64,000 nt of DNA from positions 53,386,422-53,450,421 of the forward strand of contig CM019069.1 of NCBI GenBank assembly GCA_009667805.1, read 5' to 3'. The notes beneath the pieces were generated by a model. It was not told where the DNA came from. It was given only the letters and a program-made list of their open reading frames with translations, and did not search any database. Positions 22,296 through 35,800 of the stretch are shown here, in pieces (the first letter of the stretch is position 1; each line of letters opens with the position of its first letter). Position numbers and translations under genes: made by a program. This DNA comes from Leptobrachium leishanense (taxonomy: Eukaryota; Chordata; Amphibia; Anura; Megophryidae).

Positions 22296-25200
22296 GTACG
22301 GCATGACCCCCTGTTACCAAGCAAAGTGTAACTTAAATCCATATATTACTATTAATATAACCGACTCATAAGTATCCTGTCATTCAGGTGTTAAATAGAG
22401 AAATAAATTGCATGTAGACGGTGATAGAGTATATTTACTCATTTATATACTACTCCTGGATCAGCTGTTACAGGGCTGTTTGCCTTTATGGGACAAAAAC
22501 GGTCTTTTGCTGCATAGTTTTGTGCAGTGTAGAAGTTTAATCTCACGGGAAGAATTGTCAGAATTCATCATTAAATTATTTTAATATTTTTGTGTATTTC
22601 AATTATATATTGTTTATGTATTTAAATATTTTTTAATATATTTATGTAAATCAAATATTAAAACAATGTTATGAAATATTGACGCAAACCCAACAGACGT
22701 CTCGATTGAAAAATAACCAATTTTATTCTGATATTTTTGACTTGATGAAAGCCCTGGTTAGGACTAAAATGTTGAATATTTTGTAATAAGGTTGGCTGTT
22801 TTTCAATCAAGAAGGCTCCTGTGTACGCGTCCATATCGCATTTGTTTATGGAGCACTGAAGATGCAGCACCTGAGCTTTAAGTTTGTGAATCGAGCAGGC
22901 GAGCAACTCGTTAGTGTAATTTATTTTAATAATACATAACTGTTTGAGTTTTATTGATGTCCCGCTCTGTGAGACACTCATACATGCTGCACATTACAGT
23001 GAGTTTTATTGCTGTGGAACTCTGTGATACACTCATACACACTGCACATTACTGTGCGTTTTATTGCTGTGGAGTTCTGTGATACACTCATACACAATGC
23101 ACATTACTGTGCGTTTTATTGCTGTGGAGCTCTGTGATACACTCATACACACTGCACATTACTGTGAGCGGTATTGCTGTGAGCTCCGTGATACGCTCAT
23201 ACACATTGCACATTACTGTGAGATTTATTGCTGTGGAGTTCTGTGGTACGCTCATACACACAGCACATTACTGTGAGTTTTATTGCTGTGGAGCTCCGTG
23301 ATACACTCATACAAATTGCACATTACTGGGCATTTTTATTGCTGTGGAGCCCTGATACACTCATACACACTGCACATTACTGTGAGCGGTATTGCTGTGA
23401 GCTCCGTGATACGCTCATACACATTGCACATTACTGTGAGATTAATTGCTGTGGAGTTCTGTGGTACGCTCATACACACAGCACATTACTGAGAGTTTTA
23501 TTGCTGTGGTGTTCTGGTACTGTATATATGTGTGTGTTTGTGCTTCTGTATAGCGGTAAACAAAAGTGGGCTGCTGACTTTAAAATGCTCATGCCTATTT
23601 TTTGTCCCAGTCTGTGCCTGTGTATTAGGGCTGTGCAATTAATTGCAATCGCAATCGAATCGCGATTTCCGACCATGCAATTAATAAATCGCATAAGGCT
23701 GCAATTTTCGGCTCCCTGTTAACTTACGGCGGCATGGTGCTTTGGGCGCTCGCAGGGGGAACCACGTGACGAGCCACATTCTCGCGGCTCATCACATGGT
23801 TCCCCCAGGCGAGCGCCCAAGCTCCATGCCGCCAGAAGTTAACAGGGAGCCGAACACATGGCGCACAGAGGTGAGCTGGGGCAGTATCCACGTGCTGGGG
23901 CAGTATATCCATGAGCTGGGGCAGTATATCCATGAGCTGGGGCAGTATATCCAGGAGCTGGGGCAGTATATCCAGGAGCTGGGGCAGTATATCCATGAGC
24001 TGGGGCAGTATATCCATGTGCTGGGGCAGTATATCCATGTGCTGGGGCAGTATATCCATGAGCTGGGGCAGTATATCCATGAGCTGGGGCAGTATCCATG
24101 AGCTGGGGCAGTATATCCATGAGCTGGGGCAGTATATCCATGAGCTGGGGCAGTATTTCCATGAGCTGGGGCAGTATTTCCATGTGCTGGGGCAGTATTT
24201 CCATGTGCTGGGGCAGTATATCCATGTGCTGGGGCAGTATATCCATGTGCTGGGGCAGTATATCCATGTGCTGGGGCAGTATTTCCATGTGCTGGGGCAG
24301 TATATCCATGAGCTGGGGCAGTATCCATGTGCTGGGGCAGTATCCATGTGCTGGGGCAGTATATCCATGTGCTGGGGCAGTATTTCCATGTGCTGGGGCA
24401 GTATTTCCATGTGCTGGGGCAGTATTTCCATGTGCTGAATACTGAATACATTTAGAATGTATGTAGCATGTTTGAAAAAGCAAAAACAATTGGCTAAATC
24501 GCAAATAAAATCGCAATCGCAATATTCATTCAAGAAATCGCAATATGATTATTTTGTCAATATTGCACAGCCCTACTGTGTATATATATATCTGTATAAA
24601 TATATAGTTTTGCCCCATGAAATCAGTAGACTATTATTATTTTTTTCTTACAGAGATTCTTTGTTCTGGAAAATGGTATATTGAAGTATTCCAAATCTCC
24701 GATTGAGGTGAGGTTCATAATTTGAAGCAATTCAGTTTTCAAATGATTACTCAATCGACATACTGGGATGATTGTGTTTATTGAAATCTAATATTCTGTA
24801 TATTATGGGCTGATGCATAGAAAGTCCATCATTTTGAAATTGCTGTAAATTGCGCTTTTAAGCCTTCTTTAATAGTCTCAGATGAATAATATTATTAATA
24901 AAACAATAAAGTATTGCAATTGTGTCACTGACATGGAAACCTTTGTCTGTTCTAGTGCATCTTCACTTAGGCTAGTGTCAGACGAACGCAGTCATCACGT
25001 ACGTGTCGCCGCACAATTTTAAGGTCCGTCGTAGCATTGTTTTGTGCTCAATAGAGACCAACACAGGAAGTACGTGCGCACCGAAGTGCACACGCACCAC
25101 ACAGGTGGCAACGAACGCTATTTAGGCCTCGACGTAAAAGTGCTATGACGGACGCACAGAGTGCGCAGCGTCTGCATAACGTCCTGTGTGCGTGATGACG

Positions 25201-25980
25201 CGACGTCAGACGCAGCGCATTTGCGACGTCCATCACGTTGACGCTCAGAAGTTTTTTTGGTCTGGCTGACTCTACCTGTCTTCCTGTTGTGGATGAACAA
25301 ATTAATTTTGTTTCAAATATTTCCCTTTTTTTTCTACATCTGTCAAAAAAAAACCAGACAGAGTGGTGTCTACAGTATCTTCCGTCCGTACGTCCGTCCG
25401 TTATGCACACACACAGAGTGCGCTCAGACTGCGTTCGTCTGACATTAGCCTAAACCCAATATGTTTGCATCCAGCAATAGGACTCTGTTTTCCTTGTATA
25501 TGTTCTCTCTGTACATGCGATTAAGAAGCTCTGCATCATATTAACTTAACATTACACAGCTATAAAGAATATGTGATATAGATTGTACATTTATAAAGCG
25601 ATGAAACGGCATAATAAAGCTCTGTCATCTCGATCGCATCATAAGACTAAGTTAATAAGCTAAGTTTTTATATAAAATTTTGTTTAGAGTTATGTGTGGA
25701 GGTTAATGTGGAATTCGTTTCAGACCCAAAAAGGAAAAATCCATGGAAGTATTGACGTTGGCTTGTCTGTTATGTCCATCAAAAAGAAAGCTCGCAGAAT
25801 AGACCTGGACACTGAGGAGAATATATACCATCTCAAGGTTGGTCATTCTTGCAAGGCATTGCAGCTGGGGCAGGGGATCTTTTTTTATTTTTTTTACTAA
25901 TTTATTCTGACATTGCCTTATTTTTACATTTATAAATTCATTATAATATACTGAAGGAATAGTATTCAAATACAATATAT

Positions 25981-26028
<48 letters not shown>

Positions 26029-26681
26029 ATATATACTGTATATATGTATATGTGTGTTAGCGAATCATATGGGCCCAAACCTTTTGACAGATTGTCAATG
26101 AAAGAAAGGAATATTAATGAGAGTTTTAGGATACGTTCCTCCTCTTATGTTAAGCACATACCATCAAAGGACATTGTGAAAGTGGCTGCTAGATGACAGT
26201 ACAGACACGGCAACAGCAGAGCCACAAGGATAGCACTACCATATAATAAAACGCCTTACTCATTGGAACTGACACAGAGTTACGTCCAGCAAGATGACAC
26301 CGCATGCCACACATCTACATGAGTCGACGGTGACAATCCAGAGTTTTTTTGAGGACTGTGTCATTTCCAAGAATCTATAGCCACCTTGTGCTCTCGATCT
26401 TACCAGCCTTGACGTTTTGTGGGACTATCTGAAGGAACGAGTGTCTTGTAGCAAGCCCCGCGGGACTCATGCCTTAGTGGGTAACATTAGGAATGAGATT
26501 CAAAACATTGATAATGCAATATGAGACATATTAGCAACATCATTCAGCGGCACGTCGACAGGTACCTAACAAATGAAATTTGCTGCGTTGGGATGTGCTC
26601 AGTGTGATAGGTTTCCTAAAATTCCTATACATTCATTTTAGACCCATAACAAACAATTTGGGCTTGGCCATGTATGAATCA

Positions 26682-26712
<31 letters not shown>

Positions 26713-29700
26713 AATTTATTTAGTTAGTTAGTACTGTACCAGTAAGGATACATTGAGATTTCTCTCGTTTTCAAGTACGGTATGTCCTGGGTTCAAGACC
26801 ATTGAATTGTTACAGTAGGTACAGAAATACAAAGTAATAAATACAAGATATTAAAAACAAAACACAAATCTACAGATTAACAGAAAATAAATATGTAGGA
26901 AATAAATATATTCACTATGTTACAGGTGCATTCTGTATTGAGATATATTAATAGAGAGCTCTTAAGTGACTTTAGACTGGGGGAAGATTTGATGGTGTCT
27001 GGGAGGTTATTCCATATTTGTGGTGCTCTGTAGGAAAATGAGGACCGAGCCACTTTCTTTTTGTATCGTGATATTGTAAGTAAGGTGCAGGTCCTGGATC
27101 GGAGGTTATAGGATGAGGGAGCTGCTGGGGGAAGCAGTCTATTCAGGTAGGGTGGCAGCTTCCCAGAAAAGCTCTTAAACACCAGGTTGGAAAGGTGAAG
27201 GGTGCGTCTGGATTCCAGTGACGGCCAGTTTAGGGCCCCTATTACATTCTTGCGCAGCGCGAATTTTTTTGCGTGCATCGTCCAGCGTTATCGCGTGAAA
27301 ATTAACGTGGTATACCGATCCGAACGCATTTTCCGAACGCATAACGTTTGTAAAACCAACGCGCAAAATGAAGTGTAATACGCGCGCAGTAACGTTGCGC
27401 ACGTAAATCAGTGTGCGGACTGTTTTTTTGCGGGATTCAGCCAGTCAGAATTAAGAACCTTAATTGACATCAATTTACCTTAATTGACTCACTTACGTTT
27501 TTGGGCCTGTCAAAGTAAATCTGAGTATACATGCTGCAGCAATAAAAAAAATATGCACAAATTCACAATTTTTTGGTTTGGGTATGTGTAGAATGTGTAA
27601 CTATACTGTGCTGTATTTTTTTTTGTGCTGGTGTTTTTCGTTTTGGCAAAAACGTTTCGATTTGCAGTTACCACCAGCTTTTCAAAGACGTTAAAAAAAT
27701 GCGCGCAAACGTCGTTCGTAAAAAAATGCGCATCGATTGAAATACCATCCGCGTACCAGCGCTCACAATGTTAAGTATAGGACGCGCACAGTTCATCACG
27801 CTCGCGCAGGTTCATCCGCGTTTTACAATAACGCGCATCATTTGCGCAAACGTTGTAATACGTGTTCGGCGCAAAGGGTTTTATCCCTCGCGCAACTGCA
27901 CATTTGCGCACGCAAAACGCACTGCGCGAAGAATGTAATAGGGGCCTAGCTCTTTTAACATGTCACAAAGGTGGGTCATGTAGTTACAAGTAGCACAAAG
28001 CGGCAGAATGAGTTATACAATGTAGTAAGTTTATGAAGGTGTGTCTGCGGAGCAGCTGCATACACTACATCTCCGTATTCTCAAGCAGGGCGACCATTAC
28101 CTGACTTTACTGCCAGCCCGTCAGTAGTCATTGGCCTCCTTCTTATCTGCACTGCTGTGCTGATGATTTGATTGATAGGTGGGAGAGCATCTTTTATAGG
28201 ATGCAAATTAAACTTACTGTTTGATTAGCACAGCGTGTAGGAAGAATTTATATCTCGATCACTAGTTGAACCAGCCCCTGCCCTACATGTTCCTTTTACA
28301 CATTTTTCCTCTTTTAAAAGGAGAGCTGACTGGTGTTTAAAAAAACATTTTTCCTCATCAACTTCGTGCATCTCTGTGTGTAAATGAGTTACTCATTTAG
28401 AAGAACGTGTTTTGATGTGACAAATCTTATCACAGAAGAGTGGAACCGACTAATAATTCGTGCTAGCACGACATGCAGCTTTCTACATAAAATTTAATTG
28501 CGTTTCATTATTGATTCCATTAAATCCGTTTGAACGACCCATTTGCATTTCTATCTAGTTACAATTTATCAAGTATTTCCATTTTAATCAAGTAGGAAAA
28601 ATTTGTACTTTTGTTTCCAAACTTCTCCAGACAGTGTTTAGACCAATCAGATAATTAAATACAGACATTTGCCACCACAGGTGAAATCTCAGGATACATT
28701 TGATGCCTGGGTATCAAAATTACGCCACCACAGACTGTATCGTCAGAACGAAATCGTGAGGTCACCAAGGGAGGCCAACTTCCATGTGTTTCCATCAACC
28801 TCAACTACAGAATCTTCACCAGCAGCAAATATTAACGTGCCAGAGGGAAAGGTGGGTATCGACTAGGGTTGGTTCGATATGTGAAAGAGGTAATAAATTT
28901 ATATTTGCCAATATTATATCATCGAAACAATGTGTCAACAGTTATTAACTCCTTTCGATACAGGGATAAACTGCAGGCTGCTTTAACTCCTAGTAAAGTA
29001 CAGATACAAGGTGTTACTGTAATCTCCATACACAGGCATTATGCCACATACAGATATTATTTTTTTATATTATATTGGTATTTTTTGGATGCTGCATTGC
29101 TAATAATCTCATTATGATCGCTACAAATCCACATAAGCAGGAGATCTGATCATTTTATTGTGTCTGCATCACATGTACTGTATCTGACACAAAAGCTATT
29201 TCTGCCTGTATGTTGATAATACAGACCTTGTTTAACATTGCGCAAGATAATGGACATCATCTAGTGTTTAGAACCTTTCATCCCAATAATTCGTAAAAGG
29301 AAAAAAATCAGAAAAATTAAAAATTCCTTTTTTTTTCCTAGTAAATTTTTGTTATTTGTAATAAGACGCTAGCAGAAAACCTAGGCTCTGTAATCATCTA
29401 TAGTTTAATAAGTGATCGCAAATTCATGTGAATGTATTCAGTTTTTTATTACATTCTGTTAATGTAGGATCAGTAAGCAGATCTTAGCGTTGATATCCCT
29501 TAACCCTTTCAGTCCCAAAATCGAGTTAGCTCAGTTTTGCATTGTAATACATTGAAAACCAATCGTCAGCTCAAGCTCATTAGTCTGGCTTCAGCCTTGG
29601 ATAAAGTAATGAGCATTATATCAAGATGAACATTGTTGCTTTACTAAATAAAAATCATTACGGAGATCAAAATGTTCTGTATAAATTGTAGTAATGTATA

Positions 29701-29782
29701 TCTATTGTGAACAAAGATGATGTTTTAACTAATTAATGATTTAACTTCTTTAAGGTAAAAATTTATATATATAAATTTATAC

Positions 29783-29816
<34 letters not shown>

Positions 29817-32800
29817 TTATTATTGCAGAAGCCATCTGCACTTCACAGCAATTCAAAGAACTGCATCCCAGAGCTCCGGTGCTACATTCCCCATATGCAG
29901 CAAAGAACTCTGTGCAAGACATGCAAATGACCTCTGTCTCACTTTTTTGCATCCTGAGTCTGTTTTCACACACTTTAAATTAACCCCTTAGTGACCGCTG
30001 CTGTTTTTACGTTTCTGCGCTGTTAGTGTTTAGGACAATTTTTCCTCTTACTCGTTTATTCGACCCACACATATTATACACCCTTTTTCCCGCCATTAAA
30101 TGGACTTTCTAGAAATACCATTATTTCCATCATATCGAATAATTTACTATAAAAAAAATATGAAATATGAGGAAAAAAATGGTAAAAACACACTTTTTCG
30201 TAATTTAATCCCCAAAATCTACAACCACCCAAAAAGACCCCGGCTAAATAGGTTCAAAATTTTGTCCCGAGACTAGAAATACCCAATTTTAACATGCGTT
30301 TGCTTTTTAACCCCTTCACTGCTGAGACAGTTCACCTATGTGCTCATTCTGACCATTTTGTGCTAATTATTTTTAGATGACAGCCTAGGTCCTATTTAAT
30401 TAAACTCCCCCCAGACAAAAAAAACTTTAAAAAAAAAAAAAAATTTATTTTATTTAATTTGTTTATAATTTTTTTTTTATTTAATTTTTTTTTTTTTTTT
30501 TTAACCAAACCTGGTCATGTGTGGTATCATTTGAAAGGCCATAATCAGGCCTTTTAAATGATGGCAAATATGACCATCCAGCTGCCATGGATCGGGAGAT
30601 AAAGGGATCCTTAGGATCCCCTTATCTCTACATGGCAGCTAGAGGGTTAACTGGCCCACTGACATCCTCACACATATGGTGAGGTTGTCAGTGGGTGGGG
30701 GGGGACCTGGAGGCTTGGCTGACATCCAAGATGTCAGCCCCCCTCCAGGTTTGAATCGCGTTTTGGCGCCGAAAAGCGATCCGGCGGCGAAACTGTTAAT
30801 GCCATACACCGCTGGAAAGGGGAGGCTCTCCCCTCTCCAGCGGTGTAAACGGCATCTCCCTAGCTTCAATGGTTGGGGAGATAGAGGGCTCCGAAGGAGC
30901 CCCCCCCTCCCCTCCATTGAAACACATGGGGGCACCTTCTGATGACGTCGCCACGCAGCGTGGCGACGTCATCAGCCTTGCCTGCCCATGTAAATCACAT
31001 GGGCAGGCTTCCTCCTGCCAGATCGCCGTGGGATCCGACGAGGGAGGTGAGTATCGGGCGGGAGGGGGATTTGGCGCCGCTGACGTACCCTGTACGTCCG
31101 CGGGTCTAAGGGAGACCCGAGGACAGGACGTACAGGGTACGTCAGGGGTCATTAAGGGGTTAATGTCACGCCATACTAGATGGCTTTTTTTTAGCAGAGA
31201 TAAGTTTATGCAACTGGTCAAAGCCACTCCTGGGACAGTGCTGTTTCGGGTTTATTGGACCCTCATCAGCTAGGAGCTAGGCACGACCTGTCAGTTGCAG
31301 TGGATGCTTGGGACCCGTAGGGCAAATACTGTCCTAGGAGTAGCTTTGACCAGTTGCATAAACCTTATGTCTGCTAAAAAAAAAAAAAAGCCATCTAGTA
31401 TGGCATGGCATTAATTTAAAGGTTCTGTCTGAAAACAGACCCAGGATGCAAAAAAGTGAGACAGGTGTAATTTGCATATCCTTCCCAGAGGTCTTTGCTG
31501 CATATGGGGAATGTAGCACATGAGCTCTCGGATGCAGTTCTTTGAATTGCTGTGATGTGCAAATGGCTTCTGCAATAATAAACATAACCATTATAGTGTG
31601 GAGGCTTTATAGCTCACTTTTTGTCCTCCACCACAACCCTTGTATATATATATATATTTAAATCCGTGTTATTGGGATTCTTTCCATAGATGCCGCAGAA
31701 TAGCTTCCTGTGGCAGTCTCCCATCCCATGTGGCAATCTCCCAGCGACATGCTCGAGTGGGTCAAGTAAAGTGGCAGCATGGTTGCAAGACTCTGAGGAA
31801 ATGGATAAATGTTCAGAAGGTAGGATTTTTTTTCCCATTGATATTGAGTTTATTTACTGGGCTGGTGCAAGGGTTTTTGGGCAAATTAGCAAAATTCCAT
31901 CTCGCCATCTTCTTCTTCACCCTCATGATGATTATGTGTGTGGCTGTCTGGTTGGAATGTGAGTATGTGTGTTGTGTGTGTGTGTGTGTTGTGTGTGTGT
32001 GTGTCTTATTGGAATGAGGGCGAGTGCAACTTAGTGGGATATTTGTGTATGTGGCTGAGCACGTTGGAGATGGATGTGGCTAAGCGACTTGGGAGGTAGT
32101 ATGGCTGAATAAGATAGGTGTAGGCATGTGGTTGGCTGGCTGTGAGAGGGGAGTGAGTATGTTAATGGACGAGTGTGATTGACAGGATGAGATGAACGTA
32201 AGCGAGTCTTTTGGCTGAGTGAGGTGAGAGTGTGTTTTTGACTGCTCGAGATGGAAATGAGTGTTGGGTGAAACAGGAATGAGCGTGAATGTGTTCCTCT
32301 CATACCTCTCCTTTACCCAATGGCAGCATTGGTGAGCAGTTAATGCTTTTGCCCGTTCTTTCAACCTGGAGTGCATGAGCACAAGTTCTCATGTGGTCTC
32401 TTTCCATTCACTCCCAGGCAAATGAGCGTTTCACCATTTTAATATCTCAAAGGTTTAAAAGTAACATCAGGAAGCATTATTTTACTGAGAGGGTGGTGGA
32501 TACATGGAACAGTCTTCCAGTAGAAGTGGTAGAGGCCAAAACAGTAATTGAATTTAAGCAAGCATGGGATAGGCATAAGGCTATCCTAAACAAAAGATAA
32601 ATCCAGGTAAAGTATCCATGTAATTGGGCAGACTAGATGGGCCGAAAGGTTCTTATCTGCCGACATTTTTCTATGTTTCTATGTTTCTTTGTGTCGATAG
32701 ATGTAGCAGCACGTGATGTCTGAGCACCTATATACATTAATATTATCGGTGCGCTCCTCATTTACGATGAATGCATATTACAAAGACTCATGTTTCACCG

Positions 32801-35800
32801 TTGTTTGATTTTTGTCTCCAGATCTCTCACAGTGTCAGTCCAACCTGATTGAGCTCAGCAAGCTGCTTCACAATCTTGAAATACTACAAAGAACACAATC
32901 TGCTCCCAATTTCATCGACATGCAGGTATGGAGGACTGTTTCAACACGGTAACCTTCTAGGTGTTACTGATTCATTGTACGACAAGGACAAATTGAACAG
33001 TTTATTATTTTTTCTTGGCAAACAGTCTGGAAGAGTCTAACATGGAATCATGTCACAATGGTGCATATGAAAGGCGTCATACGTCATGCATGATGACAGA
33101 TGTGTGATGGCACCGGTCAAAGTTGCTTTTGAATGTTATGGAGTAGTATTTTTATGGTTTACAAACTAACTTTGTAGGTTTTTCTGAAAAAAAAATGTAT
33201 TTGCTTCACTACAGCCATCACGATAACCTGATCTATTAAAGCCCCATCATGTGCCTGAGATCGAGATAACTTGATCTGGATGTATTCTGGAAAAATGCAA
33301 ACAAATTATGTTTATGGAAAAGGGTTTCACTTGCAAATTTACTCCTGAATAAGTCCCTAAAGTTACATTACATCGGACATGACTGCTGATGTACAGTAAC
33401 TCAGAAATGCTGAGACTTAAACGAGTCTCCTTTAGAGACTGGCAGCAATCTAAGCTGCAATACCAGGATTGACCAGCAGAGGAGCCCTCTGCACATGAAA
33501 TAGTTATACAGTCTCTGCAATGATAATTAAAGTGCCTTTAGACCAGGACACTCACACTCACGGCCCTCCATATGCTGGTTGCCTACAATTCCCAGAATTC
33601 TTTGAATGCAATAGATGGTCAGAGAATCATGGGAGTTGTAGTTCAGAAACAACTGTGGGGGGACAGAGATCGAAATCCCTGCATTAGACTGTCTGTGTAG
33701 GTGTGTGTGTATATGTGCATGTAGGCTTGTGTGTGCTATTGCATGGTTATTTAAAGTGACTTTCCATAAAATCTTTCATTGCTGCCAGTGATTTTGAGCA
33801 AACCACTTGGTAGTGTAGGATTTATAAGTGAAGCACGTGCAGGTTTTTAACCGCTGCCTGTGCTGTCTTTTATGTTTTGCAGAATACACAGTCCGTTTCA
33901 AAACCTGGCGCTATATAGCACTTTTATTTTAAAGAGCATGTGCCCGATTACTTTCCTCACACTAAAATGGGAATGCTAACGGGGAAAATCTGTGCCTGCA
34001 GGTTTCCCTGTAGCGTCCCCATTTTAACCTGAGATTCCGGGTCAGGCGCTACTTCCAAAAAGTACGCTACCCTTGGTGTTACTCGCGGTAGCAACGCTGC
34101 GAGAATCACCTCCTGGAGTCCATAGGACTCCATGGAGAGTTGCGCTGCCTGAGTGATCGCGGAGAGAGACTGGGAACTTTTTGTCCCCAGTCTCACTCTG
34201 CTCCCGGCAGTAAGAATCGGCGAATCGGGCCACCGTTCTCCCCACGGGATGAGACGCAAGTATCACTAAATGATTCTGCAAATGCATGCTGGTTAACGCA
34301 TCGGTGCAGTTATTAGCATTAGGCTAACCTAAGGTATTACAAAGTCCTGACGCAAATTACTGATTGCACTCCCCATGTTAATTATGGGTAGGAGTTTGAA
34401 AAAGAAGGGAAAATTTTACCGTTTTAGACCCTATTTATAGCAAAACCTGTCAATTGAGGTGCAAAGCATTATAAGACCTGAGCCCCAGCTGGAGACATAA
34501 GTGTGGGCTGCGCACACATGGTTTGTTACTTTTATTACTTGCAAACTGGAAATAATCCCAAACGGTTACTTTTCATGTTCTCTATCGTGAAACGGATTGA
34601 AAAAAAAAAGTATAGATGGAGACGTAGAGGGTTGATCGCAGGAGCAGTTCATTGAGCAGGCACACCATTCTGCTCACTTTTTTTCTTGCTTGGGGAGCTT
34701 CCGCGAGCGACGTGTATTTGGCCGACACTTCTGTGTCGTGTGTGTGGGCCGGCACTCTCGCGAGTGACGTGTACGTGTGTGCCGGTGCTTCCTCGATTGA
34801 CGCCTGCATCCTTTGACCAATAAGGACACAGCGGCGCTCTCTCTCTACGCAGCTGCAGCTCCGGCCTGCTCATTCTCCCCAGACTCGTCATCGTGACCGC
34901 TCAATGGAAGCGACTGCTCATATCATCCGAATTTAAAAAGCTTTGTTCTTATTAACCCCTTCACTCCTGCGATCGTAAAGGCATATACAGTGATTCAGTT
35001 CTTATGTCAAAATATCATCCAATAAATTGGGACCCTGTGATATTTCAACCCTAATTTAAAAAGGGACATTCTTTAGCAGTTATTCAAAGAGCGCCGAACT
35101 TGGCACCAATTTGCACCAAACGGTGAATTTACCCATACGGTGCAATTTGTGGCAATTCGGCTATTCAGAAAGTTGGCAATTCGACAAATATTGGAGAATT
35201 GCTAGTGAAATATGGTGCAATTCGGCATCAGTCAAATTCTCCACTGAGAAGTAATGGTTAATCTATTCAGAGAGCGCCGAACCGCCCCAAAAAGTTGGCA
35301 AAGTGCCCAGATGTTTGGTGCTTTTCTTCAACCAGTTTGATCCAACAAATCACATAGGTTTCATTGTAAAAAAAAATCCTAATTTTTGTTAAATTTTTAT
35401 TCAATCGTTTGTTCTTTTCATTTGCAGCAAAAAGTCTCATTTATTACATTTTTAGAATTTTTTTTTTAGGAATTTTTTGTGATTTCTTTTTTTCCCAGTC
35501 AAATTTTTGATTCGGATATATATATAGATTTTATTTATTTTTATTCTGTAACAGGCCTTTTTATTGTTATTCATAGGACACTAGATAATATTTCTGGGCA
35601 TTTTAATGCATGATCTTTGTTTAATTCCCCTTCACTACCAAGATCGAGATATCTCCGGCTTTAATGGCACCATCCGGTGCCCCGATGTCAAGATACACTA
35701 TATTGCCAAAAGTATTCACTCACCCATTCAAATAATCAGAATCAGGTGTTCCAATCACTTCCATGGCCACAGGTGTATAAAATCAAGCACCTATGCATGC

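Larger units (their letters stand above)
23618..24583. mobile_element. hAT-type MITE with perfect 8-bp duplication CTGTGTAT
   Basis: CTGTGTAT at 23618-23625 and 24576-24583 bracket a 950-bp element whose ends are TAGGGCTGTGCAATTAATTG and tcaatattgcacagccct. This end sequence matches the widespread vertebrate hAT MITE type (agggctgcacaatta, recalled). Subterminal aatcgcaatcgcaat motifs occur at both ends. It carries a ~147-bp hairpin (23709-23855) and a 21-bp minisatellite. Located in the intron between exons w1 and w2. Confidence 0.93.

Noticed and set aside
22938..24437. Regular repeats as a CRISPR array
   Set aside because: Units are contiguous tandem copies without unique spacers, in a eukaryotic intron.
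23724..24533. Long minus-strand open frames (up to 269 codons) rich in Pro, Trp, His and Gln
   Set aside because: They lie in the 21-bp minisatellite, whose unit length keeps several frames open at once on both strands; no start context, splice sites or homology.
24970..25450. CpG-rich segment as a promoter CpG island of OSBPL6
   Set aside because: It has MITE ends and homologous copies at four other sites, so the CpG content belongs to the repeat.
25724..25837. OSBPL3 or OSBPL7 as the gene identity
   Set aside because: The PH segment [18 protein letters not shown] and later linker blocks agree with ORP6 better than with recalled ORP3; a full alignment would settle it.
30938..30976. CRE-like palindrome gatgacgtc...gacgtcatc as a regulatory site
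   Set aside because: It lies inside the TTAA MITE and is more simply part of that element's internal palindrome.
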